In this document: positions 37,245 through 49,679 of the stretch, one piece after another | Numbering within the stretch: the stretch's first letter is position 1 | How the letters are laid out: every line of letters starts with the position of its first letter | NCBI GenBank assembly: GCA_029224185.1 | Contig: CM055206.1 | Coordinates: 18,485,393 to 18,549,392 of the forward strand | Length of the DNA: 64,000 nt | Reading direction: 5' to 3' | From: Karalla daura | Lineage: Eukaryota; Chordata; Actinopteri; Chaetodontiformes; Leiognathidae | The notes under the pieces: model-generated | What the model was told of the DNA's origin: nothing | The model's input: only the letters and a program-made list of their open reading frames with translations | Database searches by the model: none | Position numbers and translations under genes: made by a program

Positions 37245-37292
37245 AAGTGGGAGGGTGGGGTGGGGTGGGGGGGGGGGGGGGGGGGGGGGGGG
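37245..37292 (+). other. Long G-run with G-quadruplex potential
   Basis: GGTGGGG units pass into about 25 consecutive G. Another run of this kind is at 33415-33440 on the same strand. Confidence 0.8.
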
Positions 37293-37437
37293 CAGTTCGA
37301 TGGAGCGGTGGATTGAGGAAAGATTACGCATTAACAGTGGGTTTAACCTCCTGATTCCCGTCAGAGAACTGCTGCTTGTCTGTGCCGCAGAGAGAAGCAG
37401 AGGAAGGAATTAAAGGATCAGAGAACGTGTTGGACCA

Positions 37438-37474
37438 CAACGGTTGGACCACAACGGTTGGATCACAACGGTTG
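37438..37474 (+). promoter_or_regulatory. Three MYB-type sites in a 14-bp tandem repeat
   Basis: CAACGGTTG occurs at 37438-37446, 37452-37460 and 37466-37474. Each matches the MYB core YAACKG. The spacing is exactly 14 bp. Confidence 0.4.
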
Positions 37475-37618
37475 GATGCAGAAACGCTGCGTTTCCTGCT
37501 GCAGCGGCGGGACGCATACGCAGCTCAGTTACAGTAACACGCTGCAGTTTAGAGACGATCTGGAATGAAAAAGAAAACAAAAACACGGTTACTTTGACTC
37601 TACACAATTACACATCCT

Positions 37619-38160
37619 CAGTCTCTGGTTCCTCCTCTGGTTCTTCCTCAGTCTCTGGTTCCTCTTCAGGTTCCTCCTCAGGCTCTGGTTCCTCCTCAGG
37701 TTCCTCCTCAGGCTCTGGTTCCTCCTCAGGTTCCTCCTCAGGCTCTGGTTCCTCCTCTGGTTCTCCCTCAGTCTCTGGTTCCTCCTCAGGTTCTCCCTCA
37801 GTCTCTGGTTCCTCCTCTGGTTCTCCCCCAGTCTCTGGTTCCTCCTCAGGTTCCTCCTCAGGCTCTGGTTCCTCCTCAGGTTCTTCCTCAGTCTCTGGTT
37901 CCTCCTCTGGTTCTCCCTCAGTCTCTGGTTCCTCCTCAGGTTCCTCCTCAGGCTCTGGTTCCTCCTCAGGTTCTCCCTCAGTCTCTGGTTCCTCCTCTGG
38001 TTCTCCCTCAGTCTCTGGTTCCTCCTCAGGTTCTCCCTCAGTCTCTGGTTCCTCCTCAGGTTCTGCTTCCAACATGTCAGGCTGGATGTGGAGCATCACT
38101 TCATAGCTGTGGTAGAGCTCCAGTTACTACTTAGTGAAGGAGAACTAGTTGGAGAACAAG
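37619..38160 (+). repeat. Dispersed element carrying a 30-bp minisatellite
   Basis: About 15 copies of a 30-bp unit (GTCTCTGGTTCCTCCTCAGG plus TTCTCCCTCA) to 38069, then a non-repeat flank (CAGGCTGGATGTGGA, GAGCTCCAGTTACT, GAAGGAGAAC). The flank and unit recur in inverted orientation at 45061-45255. Confidence 0.75.
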
Positions 38161-38204
38161 GAACATTGTCACATAATCATCCATGTGAGCGGCAGTGTAA
38201 GGTG

Positions 38205-38350
38205 CGGATGCCAGATAAGCATGAAATGGCACCAGATCTGGCCAGATACAGACCGTACAATTAAAGAATGAATGGTAAAGGACAGTAAAATACTGTGGCA
38301 TCTGTTAAAACATTTCTGATGAAACCAACATTCCATAGCTTCTATGTTAA
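38205..38350 (+). repeat. Copy of dispersed GCCAGAT-AAGCATGAAA repeat
   Basis: It runs from GATGCCAGATAAGCATGAAA through CACCAGATCTG to GATGAAACCAACATTCCATA and GCTTCTATG. It is the most complete plus-orientation copy; related copies are in clvs2 introns. Confidence 0.65.
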
Positions 38351-38645
38351 CACTGTGTGCAGGATTAGGTGAAAACTAATGACTGACTCACAGAAAATGT
38401 GGTGAAGGGTGAAGCACGGGTCTGGGATGAACCCTGTGACCTTTCCAGAAGATCTAAATCACAGTTGTTCATTGAGGGGTTTATGCTGGAAATAGTGTAT
38501 AATATAACGATGACTGGCCGAGTGACAAAATGTACATTTTCCATTTAACATTCCCAGAGTGGAGATCATTCCATTTCCAGTTCAAACTAAAGTAGCTAAA
38601 TGTCAAAATGTAGTTTTCACCTCTACAATGTGTCATATCACCCTG

Positions 38646-38684
<39 letters not shown>

Positions 38685-38940
38685 AGGACAAATTCCACAA
38701 CAGTCTGGGATAATGGGACACTCTTCCAGTGGCCTCCATCCATCTCTTGTGCCCATTCATAAATTCATCACTAGCAGCGCCATAATCAGAGCTTTGTGCC
38801 CCGCCACAAAAGCTTTACTCCAGTGGGAAATGCACCACTCGCTTCTTTTCTTCTTTCTGGGTGAAATTTTAATTGGGAGTGGAGACTGGACCGTGCAGCA
38901 GCAGTGTCAGTGGCTGGTCCAAGTCCAGCTCATTCACACT

Positions 38941-38990
<50 letters not shown>

Positions 38991-39614
38991 CCAGCCTCTC
39001 CTTCCTAGACAGCCGCTCTATAGAAAGAGACTGTGGATAAAGTCCTTTATTCTCTGGTCTTTTCTGCAAATTAATTAACGTCTAAATAAATAAAACCTGA
39101 TTTTCACAAGTTTTCACTTTATCTGTCTTTCATTTACTTGCATTGCATTTAAACTGCACTTTATCAAAAACCAAAGGTTCTTCAGACAAGAGTGCAGCAG
39201 TGTTAGTACAAGTGTGTGGTTTCAGCACTAGTTTAGAAGAGTTAGCAATGAAGGACAAGGAGGAAGAGGAGGAAGAGGGTGAGAGTAGGAGGAGGAGATG
39301 CTCTCAGAAGCGTTCCATCACGAGAACTTTACAAGTCGCCTCTCATCACCTGCTCATGCACACATGCAGGTGGCGCTGCCACAAGGTGCCAGCTGATTGG
39401 TTCCTACATTCACTTTCTCATTCGAACCTTTAGGCAGAATTCAGAGTCTCCAATCGACCTAAACATGCAGGTTTTTGGATCTACAGGATGGAAACTCACA
39501 CCTGGAGAATGTTCCATAACTGCTCTGGTCCCCTGGTAGGACCTCAGGGGATTTTTCATATTCTAACGTCTGTTCTATAATAATCCTGCTCACGTCTGAG
39601 TTGTCTTTGTTTGA

Positions 39615-39713
39615 GGGCTGGGGGGGGGGGTTGGTTGGAGGGGGTGGGGGTGGATGGAGGGGTGTGGGAGGGCGGGGTGGGGTGGGGTGGGGTGGGGGTG
39701 GGGGTGGGGGGGT
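39615..39713 (+). other. G-rich tract with G-quadruplex potential
   Basis: Nearly 100 bp of GGGGT, GGGGGTG and GGTTGG units, with many G-runs of four or more closely spaced on the plus strand. Confidence 0.8.
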
Positions 39714-39898
39714 AGATGCAGGTTGGACCTGACGCTGCCACCGCTGCAGCCGCCGCCGCCGCCGGGCTGTGATGTAACCGGCTCTGTGGCGTCTGATTGG
39801 CTGCTGGGAGAACTGCCTATGGTGGGCCCATACCAGAGAGAGATCGAGGCTACAAGAGGCTTAGAGCAAACTCCAGTCTGAGGCTGGACCCCCACTAG

Positions 39899-39972
<74 letters not shown>

Positions 39973-40059
39973 TTGCCTGTTGCTGTCTCCACTCAGTGAT
40001 GAAGGAGTCCATTCATGCCCGCTGACAAATCACTACTGAAGCATGAGACTAAAGAGACC

Positions 40060-40160
40060 CCCCCACCACCTCCACCCCCACCCACTCACCCACCTCCACC
40101 CCCCCTCCCCTCCCTCCCTCCCTCCCTCCCCTCCCTCCCTCCCCTCCCCTCTCTCTCTCT
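40060..40160. repeat. Polypyrimidine (CCCT/CCACC)n tract
   Basis: C-rich CCACCCCCACC units pass into (CCCT)n and (CT)n. Confidence 0.85.
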
Positions 40161-40436
40161 CCATTATAGACTGTGTGAGACTTGGGTGTGAGACAATATC
40201 TCTGGACTTATAAAAGCAGCTTTGTGTTGCGCTGCTCTGACCTGCAACAGGAGCAAACCGAGAGCCACAACAAAGATTTCTACAAAATAAACCAAAAAAA
40301 AGAATTTATGTTTTACGTAAGAAACTACACCCAGCTAACACCCAGTCCATCGTGCAGATCTGAGAATGAAAATACGTATATTTCACCTTCACAGTCTCAG
40401 CAGCAAGAATCAAACCATATTAAGCAGGTCTCTATG

Positions 40437-40474
<38 letters not shown>

Positions 40475-41463
40475 GGCAGATTAGAGCCTTTTCTTTGCAG
40501 TATTGAGGCGTTTAATGAGCTGAGCTGCTCAGTGATTAGCAGGCCACGCTAACACATGATGCAGGGCAGCGAGAGTGGAGCGAGGAGCGTTTTCTTTTCT
40601 TCTCCTTTTTGTTTCCATTCTGAATCAAAATGCAAACAAGTCACAACCTGGAGATATTCACAGATCTATCCAGGTCCATCCCTCCCTTCATCCCTCCCTT
40701 CATCCCTCCAGACCGGACGTGTCTACGTCCAGGAGATGCTCGGAGACGCTAATCGCTCCCGGCCCGCTCCAGACCAGACGAGCGCTGTGCTCCACGGGAG
40801 GATTAAGCAGAAGCAGAAGGAGGAGGTCAGCCGGGGTCAGGCCGGCTGGAGACAAAGACGCAGCCAAATCTGGCTGGGTCTGCGTCAATACAACCGCCCG
40901 AGAGTCCCCCCAGGTCCAAGATCAAATCTGACCAGAGAGACAGGGAGGGACAATAGCCCCCGACACTGTTTCTGCTAACCTCTGCTAACTCTGACTAGAC
41001 AAGTAGTCTAGCACAGCTTCACTACCTGAGGAGGACGTCATGTCTCCAAATGGCTTTTAAAGCGGCACTTGAAGGGTTCGTTCACCCGTTTCTGACAAAA
41101 AGTCTCCAAGTCAAAAAAGACTTTTTTTTCTCCTCTCTTCTAAAGAAGTCCAGTGTGTGGGTTCAAGCCTGGGGCTGAACCCCGGTCCAGACCCCCGCTC
41201 TGCAAACGTTGCAAGAAAAAAAAAAAAAAGGGAGCAAGCATCCATCTAATCAGCCCCGGCTCACGGGAGGTCTTAATCGGCTGAGTGGAAAATGTTCCTA
41301 GAAGGAAAAAAAAAATGCTGCAACAGTGCCAGCGTTAACCCCGGCATCTATTCAGAATCAGGCGGTGTCTACGAAAAAAAAGAACAACATTCAGGTTATT
41401 TCTAAACCGTATAAATTCAAGTCTGAAGACTTCAAAAAGGGATTTGAGGAGCTGGGAGTGTCT

Positions 41464-41520
<57 letters not shown>

Positions 41521-42253
41521 AGGGAGAGAGAGAGAGATTCCTGCTCCCCAGGAGAGGGCAGTTGGGTGTCTATACTGTCCTGACAGTAATCCTCAGATTA
41601 ACTGGTTGAGGGGCACCACCAGTCAGACAGACACAGAACCAGTCAGACACCAGTCAGACAGACAGATTGTTTCTGAAGGTTTCCACTCTGCTTACGTCTC
41701 TACACTCTGCTCAGCTTGAAAGGCTTGAGGCCGCTCCGCATCCTGCCACAAACATCTTCTTGGTTTGTGAAGGAGGAGAGGAGGCAGAGAGGAGGCGCTG
41801 TCCTCCATGAGGAGGCTCCAACCACCGCTGCTCAAGCTCCACAGTCACCTTTGATAGGAGATTTCTGTGTGAAATGCATTAAAAGTATTGGGACTGCAAC
41901 ACATCATTGTTTGGTAGGTGAGTTATCGTCATGATTGATCAGTGTTTGGTTTGTGGGTCGAGAGCAGTTGTCCACACCTCAAAGACGTTCAGGAACGTGA
42001 AAATATGTACATCCAAGAAGCTTGAAGAGCCCAGTATTTAAACTTTAGAAAGAGTTAACAACACTCAGTAAAGTTCATCAAACACTCCAGAAATCCAGAG
42101 ATGAAGTTCACGATGAAACGGTCTGAGCTGCAGCTCTTTGTAGTTTCAGTGCCTCAGTCTCACTTCCAAATGTGTGAAATCTGACTGGGGTTCAGTCGAG
42201 TTGAACTAAAAGTGCAGTCAGAAAAATAAAAAAAGCTGCTGGGTCTCTGGATG

Positions 42254-42299
<46 letters not shown>

Positions 42300-43924
42300 C
42301 TGTTTGGCCTGTCTGCAGCTAACAGTGACCTCAGACTCGGAGGGCTGGGAGCTCTGCTGCCGTTTCCGTGGCGATGGAGTCCTCTCCGTATCCGCGGCGA
42401 CCACCAACTCCGTCTCCACGGTTACGTTCTTTCAAGGCACAGAGTGGACGGGGACGGAGACGGGGGGCTCGAATAATAATGGATGTTTGGAGGCACACGA
42501 GGGGAAAGATCTGAGCTAACACAAAGTTTCAGGGATTTCAAGCTTCCGAGGCGACTCGCTCTCTCTTCTCTCCTGCTGCATGTTTTGGGAACAAAAACAG
42601 TAAAATGAATCATATCTAAATGATTAACGCAGCACATATATGACAATATTGTGTTTGTAGAATTTTCTTTGAGAATATTTCATTCATATCCAACATTCGT
42701 ACAGCTTCCAGCTTGTTCAGACACCTGCCTCGTTCAAACACTCCCATGTCTGCAGCCTCCAAAGCTTCTTTCTATTCAAACACTGAATAGGTTGAATAAC
42801 CCAACAGGTTGAGTTTCAGCCCCACCTTTCTACTCCTTCTCCCTCCACCTTGTTTTGGACCCGAGGCAGCATCATCAAACAGTGGACAGCTGCCAAATGT
42901 GGCAATCATTTTATTCTGGGATCTGAACATTGACGCCAGGCCGCCCCGCTTAATTTGATTTAATACAAGAGGGATGAGAAACAATAGAATCACTTTCTTT
43001 CTTTTGTTTCTCATTGGAGTGGGAACCACGGCTTGTGCCAAAATCTAATCAGACTTCTGCCATTTTCAGAACTGTACGAGGGCATTTTTACATTCAAGAA
43101 AAAGAGCTGCCAGAGGAGCTTTAGGAGGTGTAATCAGCATGTGTAGGAGGGGAAGGGGGTGTGTGCCAGCGCACAAAGGCTGAGCTGAGAGGGGGCTTAG
43201 GGCACATGCTTGGTTGAGGTGGTGGCACAGAAACAAGAGGGGATTCTGGGACATTTGGACAAACGCTGAACGAGCTCAGGACGGAGGGAGGAGAGGTTCA
43301 GCCGAGGTTAGACGCCGTCGGCTGCAGAGCGACCCACTGCTAACCTGAGAGAGGGAGACACAGCTTCTCTGAGCTGACAGAGAAAGACTTGATCAAAATA
43401 AACTACGAGGCGGCTCCAACCTGCAGATTGTTATGGAGGTGACAGATGACAGGATGACCAGGTGTCTGACTCTCAGTGAAGACGTTGGCTCTCCTAACTA
43501 AACCTGACTCACTGAACCAAGACTCTGCCTCCATCAGATCACCCATCAGATTAACAGTAATCCACTAGTGCAGGATTGGACAGAGGTCTGATATGAAGCC
43601 TCTTATTTTACAGTTTAAATGTTCATTTAGTTTCATTAGTTGCATCCAGAAGAAAAACAAACATCAACTTCAGGTCGTTATGAAACGTTTAATTACAACA
43701 CTGATGTGCAACAACTTTTGATTCGACAAGATGTTGTTTTTTAAGATGTTTTCATCAATACTTCTGTATTCACAGCGCGTCTGAGCAGCAAGTGTTCACT
43801 TCTATTCATTTACACTTAAAAGACTCTTTTTTAAGAGTAGAATAGAATAAAATAGAATAAAATAGAACAGAAAACTTACATGTAATTGACGAGGTGCAAG
43901 CACAACAAAATTACAAGATGTTTT

Positions 43925-43942
43925 TTTATTTAATCATTTATT
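43925..43942 (-). terminator. smpdl3a: smpdl3a candidate poly(A) signals (two AATAAA)
   Basis: Two minus-strand AATAAA hexamers at 43925-43930 and 43937-43942, about 420 bp past the stop codon. Confidence 0.35.
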
Positions 43943-44356
43943 TGACCAAGTTTTTAATGTGTATGAAAATTGCATGAGTCAGCAAAGAAGAGCTCAAGTA
44001 CTGGATGACAACATGATCATGATTACAACACAGCTGCTAATGTCCTGCAGGAGGTTCACGCTGCAGCTCTCCCTGTTTCCTGAACTCATGCTACCTGAGT
44101 CTGAACAATCAAAAACACTGAAAGTGAAAAAATAAGACAGGATTAATGCGTCTCCCACATCCTGGACCCGTCTCCCTGAGGCTGCAGCTCGATCAAACAA
44201 AGCTGCTCAAAATATTGCTTCTTCTTCTTCTTCTGCATCATATGTTCTTTGGTAGATCACTGCTTATTGTGCAACTTTGCAATGTTGACAGAAGATAAAA
44301 TCATAGTAAAAACAAAGTGAAGGAGTCCTGAGATGCATCCCTTCTCTGGGTGGACT

Positions 44357-44662
44357 CTACGGCTCCTCCTGGGCCAGACATCTGGAGTAGGACGTCTGGT
44401 CCAGGTAGAGCACGGCACACACCTGGTAGAGCCTACAGGCGCCCTGGCAGGTGATGCTGCTGTTGTAGCTGACCATGAAGTGGGTGAAGTACTGCTGGAA
44501 GCGTCTGGCCTGGGGCAGCCTGAAGCTCAGGCCCAGCTGCAGCAGGCTGCCAGGCTGCAGGTCAGACAGGCCAAACGCCTCCGTCATGATGTATTCCAGC
44601 CTCCAGTCCGACCTTTGTTTCTCGTTGGCTTCCGTCAGATTCAAGTAGTACTGCCAGAGATC
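44357..44662 (-). CDS. smpdl3a: smpdl3a exon 8, C-terminal domain and stop
   Basis: 306 nt encoding DLWQYYLNLTEANEKQRSDW through SYSRCLAQEEP, stop TAG at 44359-44357. The Cys-containing C-terminal helical cap (ITCQGACRLYQVC) is typical of the family. The acceptor is CTGAAG|GATC. Confidence 0.96.
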   Translation of the reverse strand, partial: DLWQYYLNLTEANEKQRSDWRLEYIMTEAFGLSDLQPGSLLQLGLSFRLPQARRFQQYFTHFMVSYNSSITCQGACRLYQVCAVLYLDQTSYSRCLAQEEP

Positions 44663-45779
44663 CTTCAGAGAGGGCAGAAAGAGGGGGGAGGAAGAAGGGG
44701 GAGTGAGCTCTGAGGGGCTTTTTTTGAAGGCCACAAACAGTTTTTGTGCGTTGATCGACACCGTGATTAATCATCAGAGCGACGTCTTTCTTCTGCCGTT
44801 CACCATGGAGACGAGGAGCTGAAGGGAGGCACGTCAGAGCCGAGACGTTCCAGCCCCACCTGAATTCATCCACATGTTTACTAACTCACTGTTCACTTTC
44901 TGCACAGTCTCCAAACAGATCTATTTATCCTCGTTCCTGAGTTAACTCAGAAGCTGCAGAGCTAAACTGTAGATCTGAGACCTGTTCATATGTAGGCTTC
45001 AGGCTGACTCCCATGAAGTGACTTTACACAACTATGTTTGACTCTACGTTAACGTTCCTGGTCCTCAGTGTGTTCTCCTTCAATAACTGGAGCTCTGCTG
45101 CAGCTATGGAGCTTTGATGCATCCACATCCAGCCTGATATGTTGGAGCCAGAACCTGCAGAGGAACCAGAGACTGAGGAAGAACCAGAGGAGGAACTAGA
45201 GGAGGAACTGAGGAGGAACTGAGGAGGAACCAGAGACTGAGGAGGAACCAGGAGCAGAGACACACACTTTCCCATCTTACCAACACAGTGTAGTCCTCCT
45301 TGTTGTACAGGTACATGCGGAACGCCGGGTTGTTGGAGTACGGCTCCAGAACGCTCTTGATTGGCGTCACAGCCGGTGACACAAACAGAGAGTTGACTGG
45401 TTTCCCTGTGGAGCGAGGCCACCGAGGAGAAACAAAGCCTCAGTCTGATCTCTGCTTTAGACCACAGACTACCAATCAAACATAAACTGAAACTGTCACA
45501 GAACATAATACACTCGATACTGTCTTCACTTTAGGCAAATACCATAACAACACATGGACAGAGACCAGACTCCAGGCCAGTTTGCTGGTAGAGCTTTATC
45601 TCTTTTTAAATGCTGGTTACTGAGCTATGAGGACAGGAAGCAGCGATCTAAGAGGCTAGTTAAGAGGCCACGAGCAACTTCAGCTGATCTGCAGCAGAGA
45701 GCTGCAGCAGAGAGCTGCAGCAGAGAGCTGCAGCAGAGAGCTGCAGCAGAGAGCTGCAGCAGAGAGCTGCAGCAGATCC

Positions 45780-45834
<55 letters not shown>

Positions 45835-48800
45835 CAGCAGGACCGGATGTTTGGACGGTCCCCTGACCTTGCTGGTCCAGCAGCACCATGATGCTGTCCC
45901 TGTGTGTGTGGCCGTAGAAGTGTCCGGCGATGACGTGGCTGAACTTCCTGCAGATGTCCACCAGCCTCTGGTTGTGAGGCTCCTGTACGGCCGTGGTGTT
46001 CCTCACATAGGGCAGGAACCCGAGAGGAACGTGAGCGATGATGTAGACCTGCAGGGACAGGAGCGGAGGGGTAACACCAGAGATAACTGGATTATGATGT
46101 TTCTAATGGAATCATCTATTCATGTTCCTGTCTGTATGCAGTTTAGCATAGTGGGATTAACTAACAACACGCCTACATCACATAGTGTGCTTTACTTCTG
46201 CTCCTCCTGTCATCCTCCTCCTGGTCTCCTCCTCCTGGTCTCCTCCATGGTCTGAACCAGGGGACAGTAGAAGGAGTGTGGCCACTAGCCACGGTCTGAG
46301 GATGGGGGGTTTTACCATGTACATATTGTTGCTCTCTTTGTAAAGTGCCATGAGATAACGTCTGTTATGAAGGGGCACAAGTTAGTGTTCTTCTGCTTCA
46401 ACAGCTGCTCACAATCTTCCAGAGGTTTACAGCTGGCTCAGACCAGTACGTATCCTCCTCCTCCACTGGTTCAGACCAGAACGAGTCCTCCTCCTCCACT
46501 GGTTCAGACCAGTACGAGTCCTCCTCCTCCACTGGTTCAGACCAGTACGTATCCTCCTCCTCCTCCTCCACTGGTTCAGACCAGTACGAGTCCTCCTCCT
46601 CCACTGGTTCAGACACATATCTCCATTCCCATGTTAGCAGCACCCAGGGCTTGATCCTGGTCACCTCCCTCATTTACAGCACCGCAGTATAACCAGGGTG
46701 TAACATCTCGTTTTGCATATGACACATTTCATGAGTCATCAAACAGTCGACAGCTGCAAATGCTGCAAGATTTCCACAAAGATGCTATCTAATGAGGTGT
46801 TTCCATGTCTGCATCATGTGACTGAGATTGAAATGCTTCATATGTCTTAATCTGATTACTGCTTATTCTCAATACAGGCTGAGGTATCAGATTTAATAGA
46901 CTGTTCCAGAACATTTCTGTGCATGGACAGAAAGCGCGTCCGACCTTCTCCAGGCTCTGCTCAGCTTTCTCCAGAGTGTTCTCCAGCCACTGGAACTGGC
47001 CTGCAGGGTCCGTCATGTTCCTGGTGACCTTGTTTGGGCCGTAGTAGAGGATGGTGTTCAGACTGACCACCCTGAGACCGGGCCTCGCCAGCTGGGAGTA
47101 GAAGCCTCCTGCAGGAGAAGACAACAGAGCACCGGCCCAGCTCAGAGTGAAGCCTAGCGTGGCCTTCAACACGCATCAGGCGTGACGCTAACGTGTTGAC
47201 GCGTCACCTTGTGAGAGCGTGAGCCGAGCCTCGGGCTGCAGCCAGGGCTTCCACAGCTCTGCAGCAGCTCTGTAGATGGCGTTAGTGGAGGCCGGCATCT
47301 GGTCCTGAGAAGCCAGAGCAACAGGAGATACAGTCCCACAACCACCACCATAGATCAGCACATACTAGATCCATACTTTAATGATCCACCAGGAACCATA
47401 AGTTAGATACAAAAACACTCTTTTTACAAAGAACAGAATATCCTGCAAGTACAGGAATGTACAGTAATAGCATCCCTATCCATCTCTGTCCATCACTCCC
47501 CTCGTGATGTCTATGAACAGCCTCTATGGACACACAAGCACGTCCTATAATGAGCTCTAACTGGCTGATATCATTCAACAAATATTAGATTTGTCTGAAA
47601 ACACGAGCTGTGGGCTCCATGTCACTCTCAATCATCATCATCGTCCCTGACGTCCTAATCGAGCTGATGCTGGTGATACATCCAGTTAAGAGCTGCAACA
47701 CATGATCGCTTCTGTCCTGGACCCACCACCTCATGATGGACAGCTCAGCTCACAGGCTGAGAGGAGAGGATGCTCATACTTGAGTGTTATTGTCTTGTTT
47801 TTCCTAGTTTCATATCCATTTGCATTGAGTCATTTTACGGCCCTGTCCCTCAGCTGTTCTGTTGTAACGCTGCTACGTCTCTCCGTACCTGGGGCCAGAA
47901 GTCGTGGTTGCCCACGGCGGGGTAGACCGTCAGCCCGGGGAAGTGCTGGCGTATGGTCTGCGTCATGTTGCTGATCACCTGGATCACCGTGTCTGTGGAC
48001 AGCTGCTCCGGAGGGACGTGAGGAGGACTGTCTCTGGTGGACAGAGAGACGTCTCAGCACACACACACTCACTGTCTGCAAGACTCAACCTGGACCGCTC
48101 TGCCACGTTTTCTCTCCTCATTTATTTATTACTGTATTTAACTTTTATCATTGTTACTGTTGAATATTATCAATATTATTATTGTTATTCACAGTATTTT
48201 TTCCATATCGTTCAATATTGATGTATATCGCAATATAAATCAAATGAGTGTTTTTGTCAATCTTAAATATTCCTTTTTACTCATAAGTAACAAGGAACAA
48301 ATCTGAGCGATTGAGCAAACACGTCTTGTAGCTACTTCTCCTTCTTCTTCTTCTTCTGTTTAACAGTAAAACCTTCCCACAAAGATGAAGAAAAGTGAAG
48401 CAATCTGCGCAGCCTCAACAATCACAGTGCCTCCCGTCACCTCCAGCTCGGACGCCTTCGGGTGAAAAAGGCAAACTCGTGCTAGGTACAGAACAATAGC
48501 CCAGCAACAACAGAAGAAAGAAGTATATTTACAAACAATATCTGCTTGCACAGTAAGAAAAGGCATGAAAGAGGAGGCCTAAGCGCCTCTGAAGCCACTT
48601 TAATACATCCATGCATTCTTGGCTGAGCTGATTAGCTGTTGATTAGTCGAGAGCTGGTTTCTCTAGAACATCACAGAGCAGGAAACTCATTCACTTCCTC
48701 ACGAAGAAAGCGGGAGAGCTCGCCCCGACTTAGCCACGCATTTGAGAACAAGTTAGTCATTCAGTTATTTTGGCGTAAAGTGAGTGATCACACCTTTGCT

Positions 48801-49622
48801 TGCAGATCACGACTTGAAATACTCTCACATTCAGTCAATCATAACGTCGGAGAGACTGAGAAGTGAGATTTAGATGTGCAGTTCATCTGCTACATCTAGA
48901 GCTATTTCTAACAGCCACATGCGCAGCGCGATGCTCGTGGCCACATCCTCTTTCTCTCAGTCAATACCTCAAACTGGTTTCCTCTCCCAGACCACAGAAC
49001 ACACATACACACAATGTAAAAAAAAGGCCACAGTTTCGATAAACTGCCCTGTTTCTACTTCACTGATATGTTTTCATGCATAAACAAACGTTCAGGTTCT
49101 CAGAGAAGGTGAGGAAGAGGAGGAGGAGAAAGCGTCTCGCTCCATCCGTGTGAGGGCCCACCCGGTCCAGATGATGAAGTCCTGCGGCTGCGTGAGCTGT
49201 GCCATGTGAGCGAAGGCCGACTGGATGAGGCGGTAGGGCGAGTCGCAGAGGAAGTCCCCGAACAGGCCGGGGTGTGTGGCCGGAGCTCCTTTGGAGGAGA
49301 AGCAGACCTTGGTGGGGTCCGGGGCCAGGTGGTAGGTGGGGTCCAGGTGGAGGTCTGTGATGTGCCAGAAACGACCTGGTCAAGAGGAGACAGAGAGGAG
49401 AAAGAGAGAGGACGAACAGTTCAGACCGCTGCTTTTACATGTCCAGCAAACTTTACCATGCAGTGACGCAAGCTGAATATTATCAAACTAAACATTGCTT
49501 TTTACTCACCTTCTGAATTATTGTACCACATGGCACGTGTGCTTATAGACTTCTAGAAATCCATATTTCCACCCTGTTTTCTATGTAGATTCTGCATGTT
49601 TTTGGTGTGTGTGTATGTGTAT

Positions 49623-49679
<57 letters not shown>

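Larger units (their letters stand above)
32044..44356. other. Intergenic region between clvs2 and smpdl3a
   Basis: No coding exon is recognised in 12.3 kb. The clvs2 promoter and 5' non-coding exon probably lie in the first 1-2 kb. Contents: polypurine tract 32840-33260, G-runs at 33415-33440, 37245-37292 and 39615-39713, a SINE-like element 33862-34046, (CA)n/(GT)n at 34449-34506, 34979-35028, 35286-35334, 38946-38989, 39900-39970, 41466-41518 and 42255-42297, the 37.6-kb minisatellite, and CTCF-like motifs. 34510-34970, 35400-36480 and 42600-44300 look like plain unique sequence. Confidence 0.8.

Noticed and set aside
40556..40978. 140-residue plus-strand frame
   Set aside because: No domain or codon pattern, and no splice signals that would link it to a gene.
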